Part shown: piece after piece, positions 20,142 through 30,952 of the stretch
Layout of the letters: each line of letters starts with the position of its first letter
Numbering within the stretch: the stretch's first letter is position 1
Program-made: the position numbers and the translations under genes
DNA from: Trichosphaerium sp. ATCC 40318
Lineage: Eukaryota > Discosea > Flabellinia > Trichosidae
Direction: 5' to 3'
Assembly (NCBI GenBank): GCA_038496445.1
Contig: JALMLS010000095.1
Location: 1-43,896 of the forward strand
DNA length: 43,896 nt
The notes under the pieces: model-generated
Told to the model about the DNA's origin: nothing
The model's input: only the letters and a program-made list of their open reading frames with translations
Database searches by the model: none

Positions 20142-20212
20142 GGGCCAATAGTTTAAAAGGTAAAATAGAAGTTGTCGGCCTTTCAGATATCGGTTCAAGT
20201 CCGATTTGCTCG
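20142..20212 (+). tRNA. trnD(guc): tRNA-Asp(GUC)
   Basis: Anticodon loop ttgtcgg; T-arm ATCGG/CCGAT is complete; acceptor GGGCCAA/TTTGCTC pairs with one mismatch. It lies 11 nt before the rRNA. Confidence 0.82.
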
Positions 20213-20223
20213 TTATTAAAGGT

Positions 20224-21946
20224 AGTTGGTGTAAAAACAAGTAAAAGTTAGCGTATGATTTTGCGCTGAGTGAGTGCTAATGTGGACTTAACACATGCAA
20301 GGTAATATTCTATATTATTTAGAATGCCCGTAAGGTGAGTATTAATCGATATTAGCTAGCTATGTTAAGCAAAATAAGCTTAATAAAGTAAATAGATTTA
20401 TAATTTTTATATAAAGAGATACGAGTTTTTGACACATAGGAATGTATCGTAAATGATAAGTAGTAGGTTTAAGGTAAAGCTTACCTAGCCGAAGACCGTA
20501 CCAGGACTGAGAGGGTAAACTGGCACAGCGGGGAGAGATGACCCGAACGTTAAGGCGCAGCAGTGAGGGATTTTGGACAAGTTTAATGCACGATCCAGTT
20601 ATGCCGTGTGGCTAAATTTAGCACAGTTGTAGAAAGATTGTTCGCTTAAGAAGGCAGAGTCGAAAGTCAGTGAAATAATGATAATAGTGATAGTAATTAT
20701 TGGAAAGGCTGTCTAACTTCGTGCCAGCAGTCGCGGTAACACGGGGGCCCAAGTGCTACTCATCTTGATTGGTGTAAAGGGAAGTAAACTGTCCATAAAG
20801 TTTTGAGTAAAAAACTCGGGTTGATCTGAGGATAACTCATTTAACTTATGTCTTTGTATTTTTTTGAGTACGTGGTATTATAAATTAGGAGTAGAATTCT
20901 AAGATTTATAAGACCATCATGCGGAGCAATCGCGTACTGTGAAAGAATAGACGTTAGTAATCGAAAGCGTAGGGAGTGAAAAGATTAGATACCCTTGTAA
21001 TCTACGCTGTGACCGATGGATATTTGGCGCTGGACATCTAGGAGGTTTTAAATCCTTTGTGACTTGTACCGGTGGTGAAGCTTACGCGTAAATATCTCAC
21101 CTGGGGAAATATGTCGCAAGATGTAAACCTAAGAAATTGGCGGAGTGTATTACCAGCAGTGGATCATGTTGATTATCTGATGATCCGCGTTTAATCTTAC
21201 AAACCTAGATATATGCCCCAAGATAAAGTTATATTTATAAGTAGTAGGTTTTTTTCAAATTTATATTAAAAATTGAGAGAATACTTTAGGTCCAGGTGTT
21301 GCATGGCGCCGTCAGCTCGTGTAGTGATATGTCGCCTTACTGGATAAACGGGCGTACCCATGAAATTGAGTGAAAATAATAATACAATTTAGCAAATCAT
21401 GCAATATGATAGTTAGTAGTGATGACGACTGGTCGTCATGGCCTTAATGGTTTGGCTTCAAATGTGATACAACGTTGGTACAACAAGATGCTATTCATAA
21501 GTGATTAGCGCTAGTCTGATAAAACAATCTCTTGTTCGGATATTCCCTGAAATAGGAATATGAAGATGAATTGCTAGTAATCGCGGATCATCACACCGCG
21601 TGAATACTTGCCTGCGCTCGTACATACCGCCGTGGCCCAGCGAAAGCTGGGTGGCTGGACGTAGTTTAAATTAATCAAAAAAAAAATCAAAAAAGTTTGT
21701 ATTTTAAAGTAGAGTTTTCTTAGGAAAAGCAACTTTTTATGAAAAATAAACTAAATAGGGCAAGAAATAAAAAGATAATTTAAATTTAAATTATCTTTTT
21801 AACGTAAGCTAAAAGCGGTTGAGTAAATCTCCTGCTTTAAAAGATAATTAAAAAGTAGAAAAGATAAAAAAAAGGACTATAAAACCTATGTCAGCGATTG
21901 CTGTAACTCGTAACAGGGTAGTGTATCGGAAGGTGTAACTGATAAA
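20224..21946 (+). rRNA. rns: Mitochondrial small-subunit rRNA
   Basis: Conserved blocks appear in order: CTTAACACATGCAAG near 20288; the 530 loop GTGCCAGCAGTCGCGGTAA at 20721; GATTAGATACCC at 20983; the GTCAGCTCGTG block at 21311; GCTAGTAATCGCGGATCA at 21573; GTACATACCGCC at 21619. The 3' end (CTCGTAACAGGGTAG...GGAAGGTGTAACTGATAA) lies near 21906-21945, after an enlarged helix 44. Single bases are absent at near-invariant sites: ATGGC_GCCGTCAGC (after 21306), CCGCG_TGAATAC (after 21600) and ACCGCC_GTG (after 21631). Ends are estimated. No large-subunit rRNA is in the window. Confidence 0.95.
21769..21800. repeat. 32-nt perfect palindrome within the rRNA helix 44 expansion
   Basis: 16-bp arms, no loop. 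It lies in about 250 nt of AT-rich sequence between the ACCGCC block and the helix 45 region. The copy is at 29365-29396. Confidence 0.9.
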
Positions 21947-22019
21947 ATTAAAAAAATTTAAAGGGTTATTTTAAATTTTATTTTAATAAAAAAATAAAAG
22001 AAGTAAAGAAAAGAGAAAG

Positions 22020-22718
22020 ATGTCAGTTTTGGAGCATTTTGATCCCGTAGTAAATAATTTAGGTTGTTTGTGTTTTCAAGTTGGTTTTTATTTTGGTAAG
22101 TTGTTTTTTTTTTTATGGATTTTTTTACGGTTTATTTTTTTTAAATTAAGTGTTTTAGGGATGGTTCTTTTAGTTTTTTTGAATTTATAGTTAATTTTGT
22201 TGGGGAGTAACTGGGAAATTAACGGTTGTTTTTTAAATAATAAAAATAAAAGAATATTAAACCTTTCATTTTTGTTGTTTTCGCGAGATTTTGTTTTTAA
22301 ATATAATAGCAATGATACCCGGAGATTATCAATTACAAGTTTTTGGGCAGTTGCATTTTTTTTTGCAGCGTAATTTGAATATATGCAGGTTTATTAAGGT
22401 TTATTTTAAACGAACTGGTTTATTACTTTATTTGTACCGGAAATAAAAGCGTAATTCTTTTTATTTTAATAATATAGAGTTTGTATCTTATATTTTAAGG
22501 TAGTTAGTCTACATGTGCGTTTAATGGCTAATATATTAGCTGGCACGCATTATTAAATGTTTATGCGCAGTGTTTTATGCGAGTATAGCTTATATTTACA
22601 AACAATTTTAATCGTAGTGACGTTTTAATTATGATTTTAGAATTTATAGTTGCGGCAATACAGCTTATATTTTCTTAATGTTAATGTGCTTTATTTAAGC
22701 GATTTTTTATCTAATTAA
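22020..22718 (+). CDS. atp6: ATP synthase subunit a (atp6, cryptogene)
   Basis: Membrane proton-channel subunit of F1Fo ATP synthase. The frame opens at ATG 22020 with MSVLEHFDPVV, like the SPLEQF start of the family. Later blocks in shifting frames: YGLHFFS-like near 22345, FVPEIKA, NIEFVSYILR, VSLHVRLMANILAGH with the essential Arg present, then ALLNVYAQCFMRV, and C-terminal MILEFIVAAIQAYIFLML and YLSDFLSN. Adding one base after 22544 turns GGC-ACG into Gly-His. TAA at 22716. Many single-base gaps; the same in arm 3 where compared. Confidence 0.9.
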
Positions 22719-22754
22719 ATTATTTAAATTTATAATAAAAAAGTGAAAAAGTTG

Positions 22755-22988
22755 ATGGATAAAAGGTTATTTGCGGAAGAATTTAAAATATTTACATTAT
22801 ATTTAAAATTATTAATAAGTGTTGATATTAACGCATATATAGAAATATCGCTTTTATGTCGACATATTATTTATTTTTTTTATGATTTATTTATTTGATA
22901 TATAAATTTAGAAATAAAACTAGATATTGTTAATAACTATTATAAAGGGGTTTACGACATTATAATTTGCAATATAGTGATAAAATAA
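22755..22988 (+). CDS. orf77: small unassigned protein between atp6 and cox3
   Basis: Open for 77 codons with one TGA as Trp and no base insertion. It begins MDKRLFAEEFKIFTLYLKLL, has a hydrophobic centre (IYFFYDLFIWYI) and ends DIIICNIVIK. The stop overlaps the likely start of cox3 by four bases. It is unusual because its neighbours on both sides are full of missing bases. No family recognised; one weak membrane segment is possible. Confidence 0.6.
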
Positions 22989-23774
22989 AAAATCGTCAAA
23001 GCATCGTTGGCATTATGTAGATGCTAGCCATGGCCTTTTTTTTTAAGTTATGGACGTTACTTTTATTTTTAGGGCTATTACGTGGATGCATTGTCAAAAT
23101 TGTGCCCTGGTTTATTTTTATTTGGTACAATGTGTCATTATTATCAGTTTATGGTTGGTGGCGTGATTTAGATAGAGAGTGATTTTAGGTCATAGAACAG
23201 TGTAATAGCAAGAAACTTACAATATGTTTTATTTTTTTTTTAGTTGCGGAATGATGTTTTTTGTACCTTTTTTTGCGCTTTTTTTTATTATGTTTGTGTT
23301 ATGTAGCTAGAATAGGAGGTAATGACCAGGTTGTGGTATAAGTAGCCCAGCGCCTTTTGTATACCTTTGATAAATACTTTATTATTATTATATTCAGTTT
23401 AATTTGTCAGGTAGCTACTATGGCTGTAGCCGCCGTGAATATTATCATGTTATTTGGGTTATGTGGTAACATTGGTTTTTGGATTATTATTTTTATTTAA
23501 TCAGTGATAGAATATTTTACATTACCTTTTAGTATAACCAGCGGGTTTTTGGAAGTACATCTTTATGTTAACAGGTTTACATGGTTGTCATGTAATAGCC
23601 GGTGAATTTTTTTGTGCGTATGTTTGGTCGATATCTACATATGGTTATAGTGCACGTATTTACAGGGATTTGCTTTTGCTAATTGTATTGACATTTTGTA
23701 GATGTTATTTGATAGTTTTATTTATAGGTGTTTATATGTGAACAGACTTTTTGAATGGAATAAAAGTGATTTAG
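22985..23774 (+). CDS. cox3: Cytochrome c oxidase subunit 3 (cryptogene)
   Basis: Membrane subunit of complex IV. Blocks in order: RQS-RWHYVDASPWPFF, FMVG/WWRD, GHRTV, LQYGFIFFLVAEMMFFVPFF (the SEVMFF region), VAVNIIMLF, LTGLHGCHVIAG (HGxHV signature), and YWHFVDVIW then GVYMWTDFLNG. The Trp residues in YWHFVD and DVIW are TGA codons at 23689 and 23710, direct evidence for UGA=Trp. The likely start is ATA at 22985 (or an edited ATG). Stop TAG at 23772. Single-base gaps occur throughout. Confidence 0.95.
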
Positions 23775-23842
23775 TTTTTAATATGCTTTATATTTATCAA
23801 TAGTGTTAAGTTACAGTGATAAAAAAAAAAAGAAAAAATATA

Positions 23843-23994
23843 ATGATTCAATAGATATTTTATTTTTTCAACAGAAATTATTTTATTATTTTTTACTTTA
23901 TTTATAGTATATTTTTTGTGTTTTTTTTTATATTAAAGGTATCTCAGAAATAACAAAATTGAGGTATGAATTAATGTTAAATATGTACAAGTAA
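23843..23994 (+). CDS. atp8: ATP synthase subunit 8 (cryptogene)
   Basis: Begins MIQ-LDILFFQQKLFYYFLL (one base added after CAA), followed by a hydrophobic helix and KGISEITKLRYELM. This matches mitochondrial subunit 8 (MPQLD...F..Q.FW then a Lys-rich tail). TAA at 23992; the true end may lie downstream after editing. It follows cox3 by 68 nt, and atp1 lies further on. Confidence 0.7.
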
Positions 23995-24293
23995 ATAAAT
24001 TGTATGTCTAGTTAAACAAAATGTCATTTAGTATAATTTTATTATTAGAAGAGGAATATTAAATTTATCATGTGTTTTTTTGTAACTCTTTTTTGTATTT
24101 AATTTTATGCTTATTAGAATTTTTTAGTTTAGAAGTTATTTTAGCTGACGTACTATTTTATTTTTTGTTTTATTATTATATTTGAACTGAGCAATATTGT
24201 TGGAGGGTTTGGTTCTTTATAGTTTTAAAGCGTTAATAAAATGGAAAGGCTTAATATTATTACGGTTAAAAAAATTAAAAAAATATAAAATAA
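23995..24293 (+). other. Unassigned stretch between atp8 and atp1
   Basis: Protein-like pieces change frame around 24021-24240 (for example SFSIILLLEEEY from an ATG at 24021). It may be the C-terminal part of atp8, a separate ATP synthase subunit, or the atp1 5' region. Not assignable. Confidence 0.35.
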
Positions 24294-26203
24294 ATGGACG
24301 ATCATGTAATTTCTTATCATTTTAATGGTTTAGGTAAGTAAGCTACGTTGCAGATGAGTAGTTTATGCTATAGAATCATGAAAGTGAGTGCTGGTGAGCG
24401 AGTAGTTTTTGCAGATGGAGGACTTTAGGAGTAGTTATGAACTTAGAAGCTAAGAGAATAGTATCTTAGTTTTCGGACGAGATATAGTATTCAAATAGGT
24501 GATTTTTTATTTTGAACTGGTAAAGTTTTAAATGTGAACGTTGCGCGTATAAAAGTGGTTTTATAGGTGATGGTTTAGTCAATCTTTAGTTGTTAAAAAA
24601 TATATAAATTGTAGTGGGTTGTAGTTTTTGATTCTATAGAGAGTTATTCTGAGTATGATGGACTAATTGATGATTTGGCGAAAAATTTTTAGAGTTTTAA
24701 GGAATGGGAATATATTACATGGGATTCTTATCTTTATAGGAGAAGAATAAGCATATAGTAAATACTGTAATATTATTCAAAGTACAAATGGTTTATTGCT
24801 GGTAATTTAGTTTTACCTTTATAATGCAAACTCAACAAACAAAAGAAATTTGCCTTTATTTTGTTTGTTGGAAATCTATTAGGTCAGTTTGGTAGTAAAG
24901 AAATTGTACATCAATAAAAATAGATTTTTACAATACATAAGGATCCAAAATTTTACAGATTACAAACAATGTGAAACATCATAATTATTATTATCAGCAA
25001 GTTAATTTAAATATGTTGAGAAAAAAGCTCCAGGATTATAAGAAGAACATCAATAGCTCAAGCTTTGGAAACTGTGTTAAAGCAATAGATTCTATGTACC
25101 AATAGGAAAAGTCAAAGGGAATTAGTTTTGGGAGATAGACAGACAGAAAAACAGCAATTTGTTTAGATACATAATACATCAAAGTAGAGAATTTAGAAGA
25201 AAAAGCCAAGATTTGGTGCAGTAAATGTATTTTTAATGCTATTTATGTAGCTATAGGTCAAAAAATGTCAACGTTAAAAGAATAGCATGTTATTAAAAAT
25301 GAAAAATTGTTGAAGAATGTAACTTTAATATGTTCAACTGCAAGTTCAGCAATGGTTATCAATATTTAGCTCCTTATGTAGTACATCTATAGGAGAATAT
25401 TGAAGAGAATTGGGTATGGATGCTTTAATTATATATGATGATTTAAGTAAGCATGCTAATATTTATAGCAAATATCTCTTTTATTGGGTCGTCCTCCAGG
25501 ACGAGAAGCTTATCCTGGGATGTTTTTTATTTGCATTCTCGTTTATTAGAAAGATCCGCAAAATTAGTGAATCTTGGGCTGTATGGCGTTGTGGTTTAAC
25601 GCGCTATGAAAATGAGAACATGTGTAGAGAGATTAGGAGAACTTTAACAGCGTTACCTATAGCAGAAACTATAGAAGAGATGTATCAGCTTATATACCAA
25701 CAAACTTAATTTCTATTACGATGGACAAATTGTTTTAGATACAAACTTGTTTAAAAAAGGGTAAGACCTGCTGTTAATTTAGGTTATCTGTAAGTAGGGT
25801 AGGTCAATGGCTCAAAGTAAAATGATGAATATTTAGCAAAAGATTTAAAATTAGAATTGGCTCAATTTCGTGAGTTGAAGATTTTGCTAAATTTGATCGT
25901 CTTTAGATGAGGCTACCTTAAATTTAATAATAGAGGTCAAAGATTAATACAAATGATGTTCAAAAAAATAAAATGCCGATGCAACAGATCATCAGTTGTT
26001 ATCTTTGTTTGCAGCATCTGAAGTTTTTTAGATAATATTGCTGTAAATAAGTAGCTACTTTTGAAAATATTATGCATAAAGTAAGTATAGAAACAGTATA
26101 TTTGGTAGAAATTGGTTTAAGATAATATAAGAAAACGTCAGTAAAGTTAAATGTAAAAAAATTAAATGCTTTTTTGAAGAGTTTGCAGATTGTTTTGTTT
26201 TAA
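24294..26203 (+). CDS. atp1: ATP synthase F1 alpha subunit (cryptogene)
   Basis: Alpha subunit of the F1 head. In order: KVSAGERVVFADG, VVMNLEAKRI, FGRD, SGFIGDGLV; P-loop GDRQT_KTAICLDT near 25130-25170 (one G missing); GMDALIIYDDLSKHA at 25411; LLGRPPGREAYPG near 25480-25520; SITDGQIVLDTNLFKKGVRP (near 25709-25770), AVN, SRVGSMAQSKMM, LDEATLNLI, and the C-terminal LFAASEGF-like stretch. TAA at 26201. The start is uncertain (ATG 24294 gives a short N-terminus). Frame breaks are as frequent as in the duplicated genes. The gene is single-copy in the window and lies upstream of tufA. Confidence 0.95.
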
Positions 26204-26223
26204 TTTAAAAAATTAGTTAAAGT

Positions 26224-27400
26224 ATGTTGCTAAAGCAGAATCTACGGGGAAAGAGGTCTTTAAGCGTGTAAAGCCGCATGTAACAATAGAACTATAGGGC
26301 ACGTAGATCATGGTAAACAACGTTAACATCAGCAATAACTCAGGTATTATCGTTTTATACAGAACTAAAATTTTAATTATGATGAAATTGATAAAACTCC
26401 AGAAGAAAGGCGCGTGGGATTACTATAAACGCATTACATGTGAATATGAAACGGAAACAGACATTATACACATGTTGATTGCCCAGGACATCAGATTTTA
26501 TGAAGAATATGATAATAGGAGCAATCCAGATGACGGAGTTATTTTAGTAGTAGCTTGACAGATGGTCCTCAAGAACAAACAAGGGACATATAATATTAAT
26601 AAGTCAAGTAGGTATTAAAAATTTGGTGCTTTTTTTAATAAATTAGATGCTATATTGACCCGAATTTAAAAGATTTAGTATCTTTGGAAACTTAGAGCTT
26701 TTAGAAACTTATGTTATGAAGATGTACCTTTCTCTGTGGGATCGGCGCATGAGCTATGAACGAAGTGGAAGAAAAGGGTTTTTCAGAAAATGGCATAAAA
26801 GTGTAAAAGAATTAATGCGCTAATAGATGAAAAAATACCTTTACAGTTAGAAATAAAGATGATCGTTTATAATGCCTATAGAAGATGTTTATACAATTCA
26901 GGTCGAGGTACTGTAGTATCGGATGCATAGAACAAGGTATTGTAAAAAGTGTCAAGATTTGGAATTGGTAGGTTCTGATGTAATAAAAACAACATGTTAC
27001 GTGTAGAAATGTTTCATAAATAATGAACGATGCTATGGCGGGTGAAAATGTTGGGTTTTAATAAAAGTGTAAAAAGAAAACAAGTTATACGAGAATGGTT
27101 TTATGTGATTTAAAAGCGTTGTGCCTAAAAATGAATTTAGAGCGCAGTCTATATTTTGACAAGAAAAGAGGGAGGAAGAAAAAACCATTTAGTTCTGTTT
27201 TCAACCTCAATTTTTTTTTAGAACATCTAATGTTACGGGACAATAAAGGTTTTAAATGAGGATGAAGTAATTTTACCTGGGCAAATGAAAAAATAGAGTA
27301 AAGTTGATGTCTAAAGTTGCGTTAAATGAAAATTACAATTTACAATAAGAGAAGGACAAATACAGTAGGTAAGGAAAAATAATAGGTAAAATCAGCAAAA
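26224..27400 (+). CDS. tufA: Elongation factor Tu (tufA, cryptogene)
   Basis: GTPase delivering aminoacyl-tRNA to the ribosome. Blocks: FKRVKPHV, TIGTIGHVDHGKTTLTSAIT (G1, P-loop), YDEIDKTPEER, RGITINA (switch I), EYETE, CPGHQDFMKNMIIGAIQ (G3), DGVILVVA, TDGPQEQT, then domain 2/3 pieces and C-terminal IREGQ.TVGKGKIIGKI near 27340-27390. Missing bases include G near 26289, A near 26317, G near 26420 and G after the CAG of GHQ. Start ATG 26224; the end is not fixed because the last codons run to the fold-back near 27451. A mitochondrially encoded EF-Tu is rare and known mainly from jakobids. Confidence 0.95.
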
Positions 27401-27454
27401 GTTGGGAGTTAGATAAATTTAATAGACACCAGGTTATAGGCCTATTGGTAGCAT

Positions 27455-28180
27455 ATTAAGTCTGTTCACATATAAACACCTGTCAATACAATTAGCTCCC
27501 TGTAAATACGTGCACTATAACCATATGTAGATATCGACCAAACATACGCACAAAAAAATTCACCGGCTATTACATGACAACCATGTAAACCTGTTAACAT
27601 AAAGATGTACTTCCAAAAACCCGCTGGTTATACTAAAAGGTAATGTAAAATATTCTATCACTGATTAAATAAAAATAATAATCCAAAAACCAATGTTACC
27701 ACATAACCCAAATAACATGATAATATTCACGGCGGCTACAGCCATAGTAGCTACCTGACAAATTAAACTGAATATAATAATAATAAAGTATTTATCAAAG
27801 GTATACAAAAGGCGCTGGGCTACTTATACCACAACCTGGTCATTACCTCCTATTCTAGCTACATAACACAAACATAATAAAAAAAAGCGCAAAAAAAGGT
27901 ACAAAAAACATCATTCCGCAACTAAAAAAAAAATAAAACATATTGTAAGTTTCTTGCTATTACACTGTTCTATGACCTAAAATCACTCTCTATCTAAATC
28001 ACGCCACCAACCATAAACTGATAATAATGACACATTGTACCAAATAAAAATAAACCAGGGCACAATTTTGACAATGCATCCACGTAATAGCCCTAAAAAT
28101 AAAAGTAACGTCCATAACTTAAAAAAAAAGGCCATGGCTAGCATCTACATAATGCCAACGATGCTTTGACGATTTTTTAT
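27455..28180 (-). pseudogene. cox3: cox3, arm 3 copy, damaged at the fold-back
   Basis: Inverse copy of 22985-23774. Near 27459-27510 it lacks three stretches (about 9, 33 and 31 nt) present in the arm 2 copy. One loss removes the conserved HFVDVIW segment, so this copy cannot make a normal subunit. It is probably a junction artefact. Confidence 0.85.
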
Positions 28181-28410
28181 TTTATCACTATATTGCAAAT
28201 TATAATGTCGTAAACCCCTTTATAATAGTTATTAACAATATCTAGTTTTATTTCTAAATTTATATATCAAATAAATAAATCATAAAAAAAATAAATAATA
28301 TGTCGACATAAAAGCGATATTTCTATATATGCGTTAATATCAACACTTATTAATAATTTTAAATATAATGTAAATATTTTAAATTCTTCCGCAAATAACC
28401 TTTTATCCAT
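28177..28410 (-). CDS. orf77, arm 3 copy
   Basis: Inverse copy of 22755-22988. Confidence 0.6.
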
Positions 28411-28446
28411 CAACTTTTTCACTTTTTTATTATAAATTTAAATAAT

Positions 28447-29145
28447 TTAATTAGATAAAAAATCGCTTAAATAAAGCACATTAACATTAAGAAAATATAA
28501 GCTGTATTGCCGCAACTATAAATTCTAAAATCATAATTAAAACGTCACTACGATTAAAATTGTTTGTAAATATAAGCTATACTCGCATAAAACACTGCGC
28601 ATAAACATTTAATAATGCGTGCCAGCTAATATATTAGCCATTAAACGCACATGTAGACTAACTACCTTAAAATATAAGATACAAACTCTATATTATTAAA
28701 ATAAAAAGAATTACGCTTTTATTTCCGGTACAAATAAAGTAATAAACCAGTTCGTTTAAAATAAACCTTAATAAACCTGCATATATTCAAATTACGCTGC
28801 AAAAAAAAATGCAACTGCCCAAAAACTTGTAATTGATAATCTCCGGGTATCATTGCTATTATATTTAAAAACAAAATCTCGCGAAAACAACAAAAATGAA
28901 AGGTTTAATATTCTTTTATTTTTATTATTTAAAAAACAACCGTTAATTTCCCAGTTACTCCCCAACAAAATTAACTATAAATTCAAAAAAACTAAAAGAA
29001 CCATCCCTAAAACACTTAATTTAAAAAAAATAAACCGTAAAAAAATCCATAAAAAAAAAAACAACTTACCAAAATAAAAACCAACTTGAAAACACAAACA
29101 ACCTAAATTATTTACTACGGGATCAAAATGCTCCAAAACTGACAT
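28447..29145 (-). CDS. atp6: atp6, arm 3 copy (cryptogene)
   Basis: Inverse copy of 22020-22718. Confidence 0.88.
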
Positions 29146-29218
29146 CTTTCTCTTTTCTTTACTTCTTTTATTTTTTTATTAAAATAAAATTTAAAATAAC
29201 CCTTTAAATTTTTTTAAT

Positions 29219-30941
29219 TTTATCAGTTACACCTTCCGATACACTACCCTGTTACGAGTTACAGCAATCGCTGACATAGGTTTTATAGTCCTTTTTTTTA
29301 TCTTTTCTACTTTTTAATTATCTTTTAAAGCAGGAGATTTACTCAACCGCTTTTAGCTTACGTTAAAAAGATAATTTAAATTTAAATTATCTTTTTATTT
29401 CTTGCCCTATTTAGTTTATTTTTCATAAAAAGTTGCTTTTCCTAAGAAAACTCTACTTTAAAATACAAACTTTTTTGATTTTTTTTTTGATTAATTTAAA
29501 CTACGTCCAGCCACCCAGCTTTCGCTGGGCCACGGCGGTATGTACGAGCGCAGGCAAGTATTCACGCGGTGTGATGATCCGCGATTACTAGCAATTCATC
29601 TTCATATTCCTATTTCAGGGAATATCCGAACAAGAGATTGTTTTATCAGACTAGCGCTAATCACTTATGAATAGCATCTTGTTGTACCAACGTTGTATCA
29701 CATTTGAAGCCAAACCATTAAGGCCATGACGACCAGTCGTCATCACTACTAACTATCATATTGCATGATTTGCTAAATTGTATTATTATTTTCACTCAAT
29801 TTCATGGGTACGCCCGTTTATCCAGTAAGGCGACATATCACTACACGAGCTGACGGCGCCATGCAACACCTGGACCTAAAGTATTCTCTCAATTTTTAAT
29901 ATAAATTTGAAAAAAACCTACTACTTATAAATATAACTTTATCTTGGGGCATATATCTAGGTTTGTAAGATTAAACGCGGATCATCAGATAATCAACATG
30001 ATCCACTGCTGGTAATACACTCCGCCAATTTCTTAGGTTTACATCTTGCGACATATTTCCCCAGGTGAGATATTTACGCGTAAGCTTCACCACCGGTACA
30101 AGTCACAAAGGATTTAAAACCTCCTAGATGTCCAGCGCCAAATATCCATCGGTCACAGCGTAGATTACAAGGGTATCTAATCTTTTCACTCCCTACGCTT
30201 TCGATTACTAACGTCTATTCTTTCACAGTACGCGATTGCTCCGCATGATGGTCTTATAAATCTTAGAATTCTACTCCTAATTTATAATACCACGTACTCA
30301 AAAAAATACAAAGACATAAGTTAAATGAGTTATCCTCAGATCAACCCGAGTTTTTTACTCAAAACTTTATGGACAGTTTACTTCCCTTTACACCAATCAA
30401 GATGAGTAGCACTTGGGCCCCCGTGTTACCGCGACTGCTGGCACGAAGTTAGACAGCCTTTCCAATAATTACTATCACTATTATCATTATTTCACTGACT
30501 TTCGACTCTGCCTTCTTAAGCGAACAATCTTTCTACAACTGTGCTAAATTTAGCCACACGGCATAACTGGATCGTGCATTAAACTTGTCCAAAATCCCTC
30601 ACTGCTGCGCCTTAACGTTCGGGTCATCTCTCCCCGCTGTGCCAGTTTACCCTCTCAGTCCTGGTACGGTCTTCGGCTAGGTAAGCTTTACCTTAAACCT
30701 ACTACTTATCATTTACGATACATTCCTATGTGTCAAAAACTCGTATCTCTTTATATAAAAATTATAAATCTATTTACTTTATTAAGCTTATTTTGCTTAA
30801 CATAGCTAGCTAATATCGATTAATACTCACCTTACGGGCATTCTAAATAATATAGAATATTACCTTGCATGTGTTAAGTCCACATTAGCACTCACTCAGC
30901 GCAAAATCATACGCTAACTTTTACTTGTTTTTACACCAACT
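29219..30941 (-). rRNA. rns: Small-subunit rRNA, arm 3 copy
   Basis: Inverse copy of 20224-21946, including the same missing bases at conserved sites. Confidence 0.95.
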
Positions 30942-30952
30942 ACCTTTAATAA

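Larger units (their letters stand above)
10049..23789 (+). repeat. Arm 2: plus-strand copy of the main gene series
   Basis: This block carries atp9-like through cox3 on the plus strand. It pairs with 27451-41129 as x to 51165-x. Its first part, to about 19494, also pairs with arm 1. Coordinates of open frames and hairpins checked at several places between 10.8 and 22.3 kb fit the same sum, so the two arms have equal length over that span. Confidence 0.95.

Noticed and set aside
19839-20151. Open frames on both strands across tRNA-Trp, tRNA-Leu, initiator tRNA-Met and tRNA-Pro (copies 31014-31326)
   Set aside because: These lie wholly within tRNA genes with clear cloverleaf features.
19291-20212. 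Pure C-insertion editing of the Physarum type
   Set aside because: Several tRNA and rRNA sites require C, but others require G, A or U, so a C-only system does not fit.
22088-22312. 74-codon minus-strand frame (copy 28853-29077)
   Set aside because: Antisense to atp6; low-complexity Lys/Asn composition from an AT-rich template.
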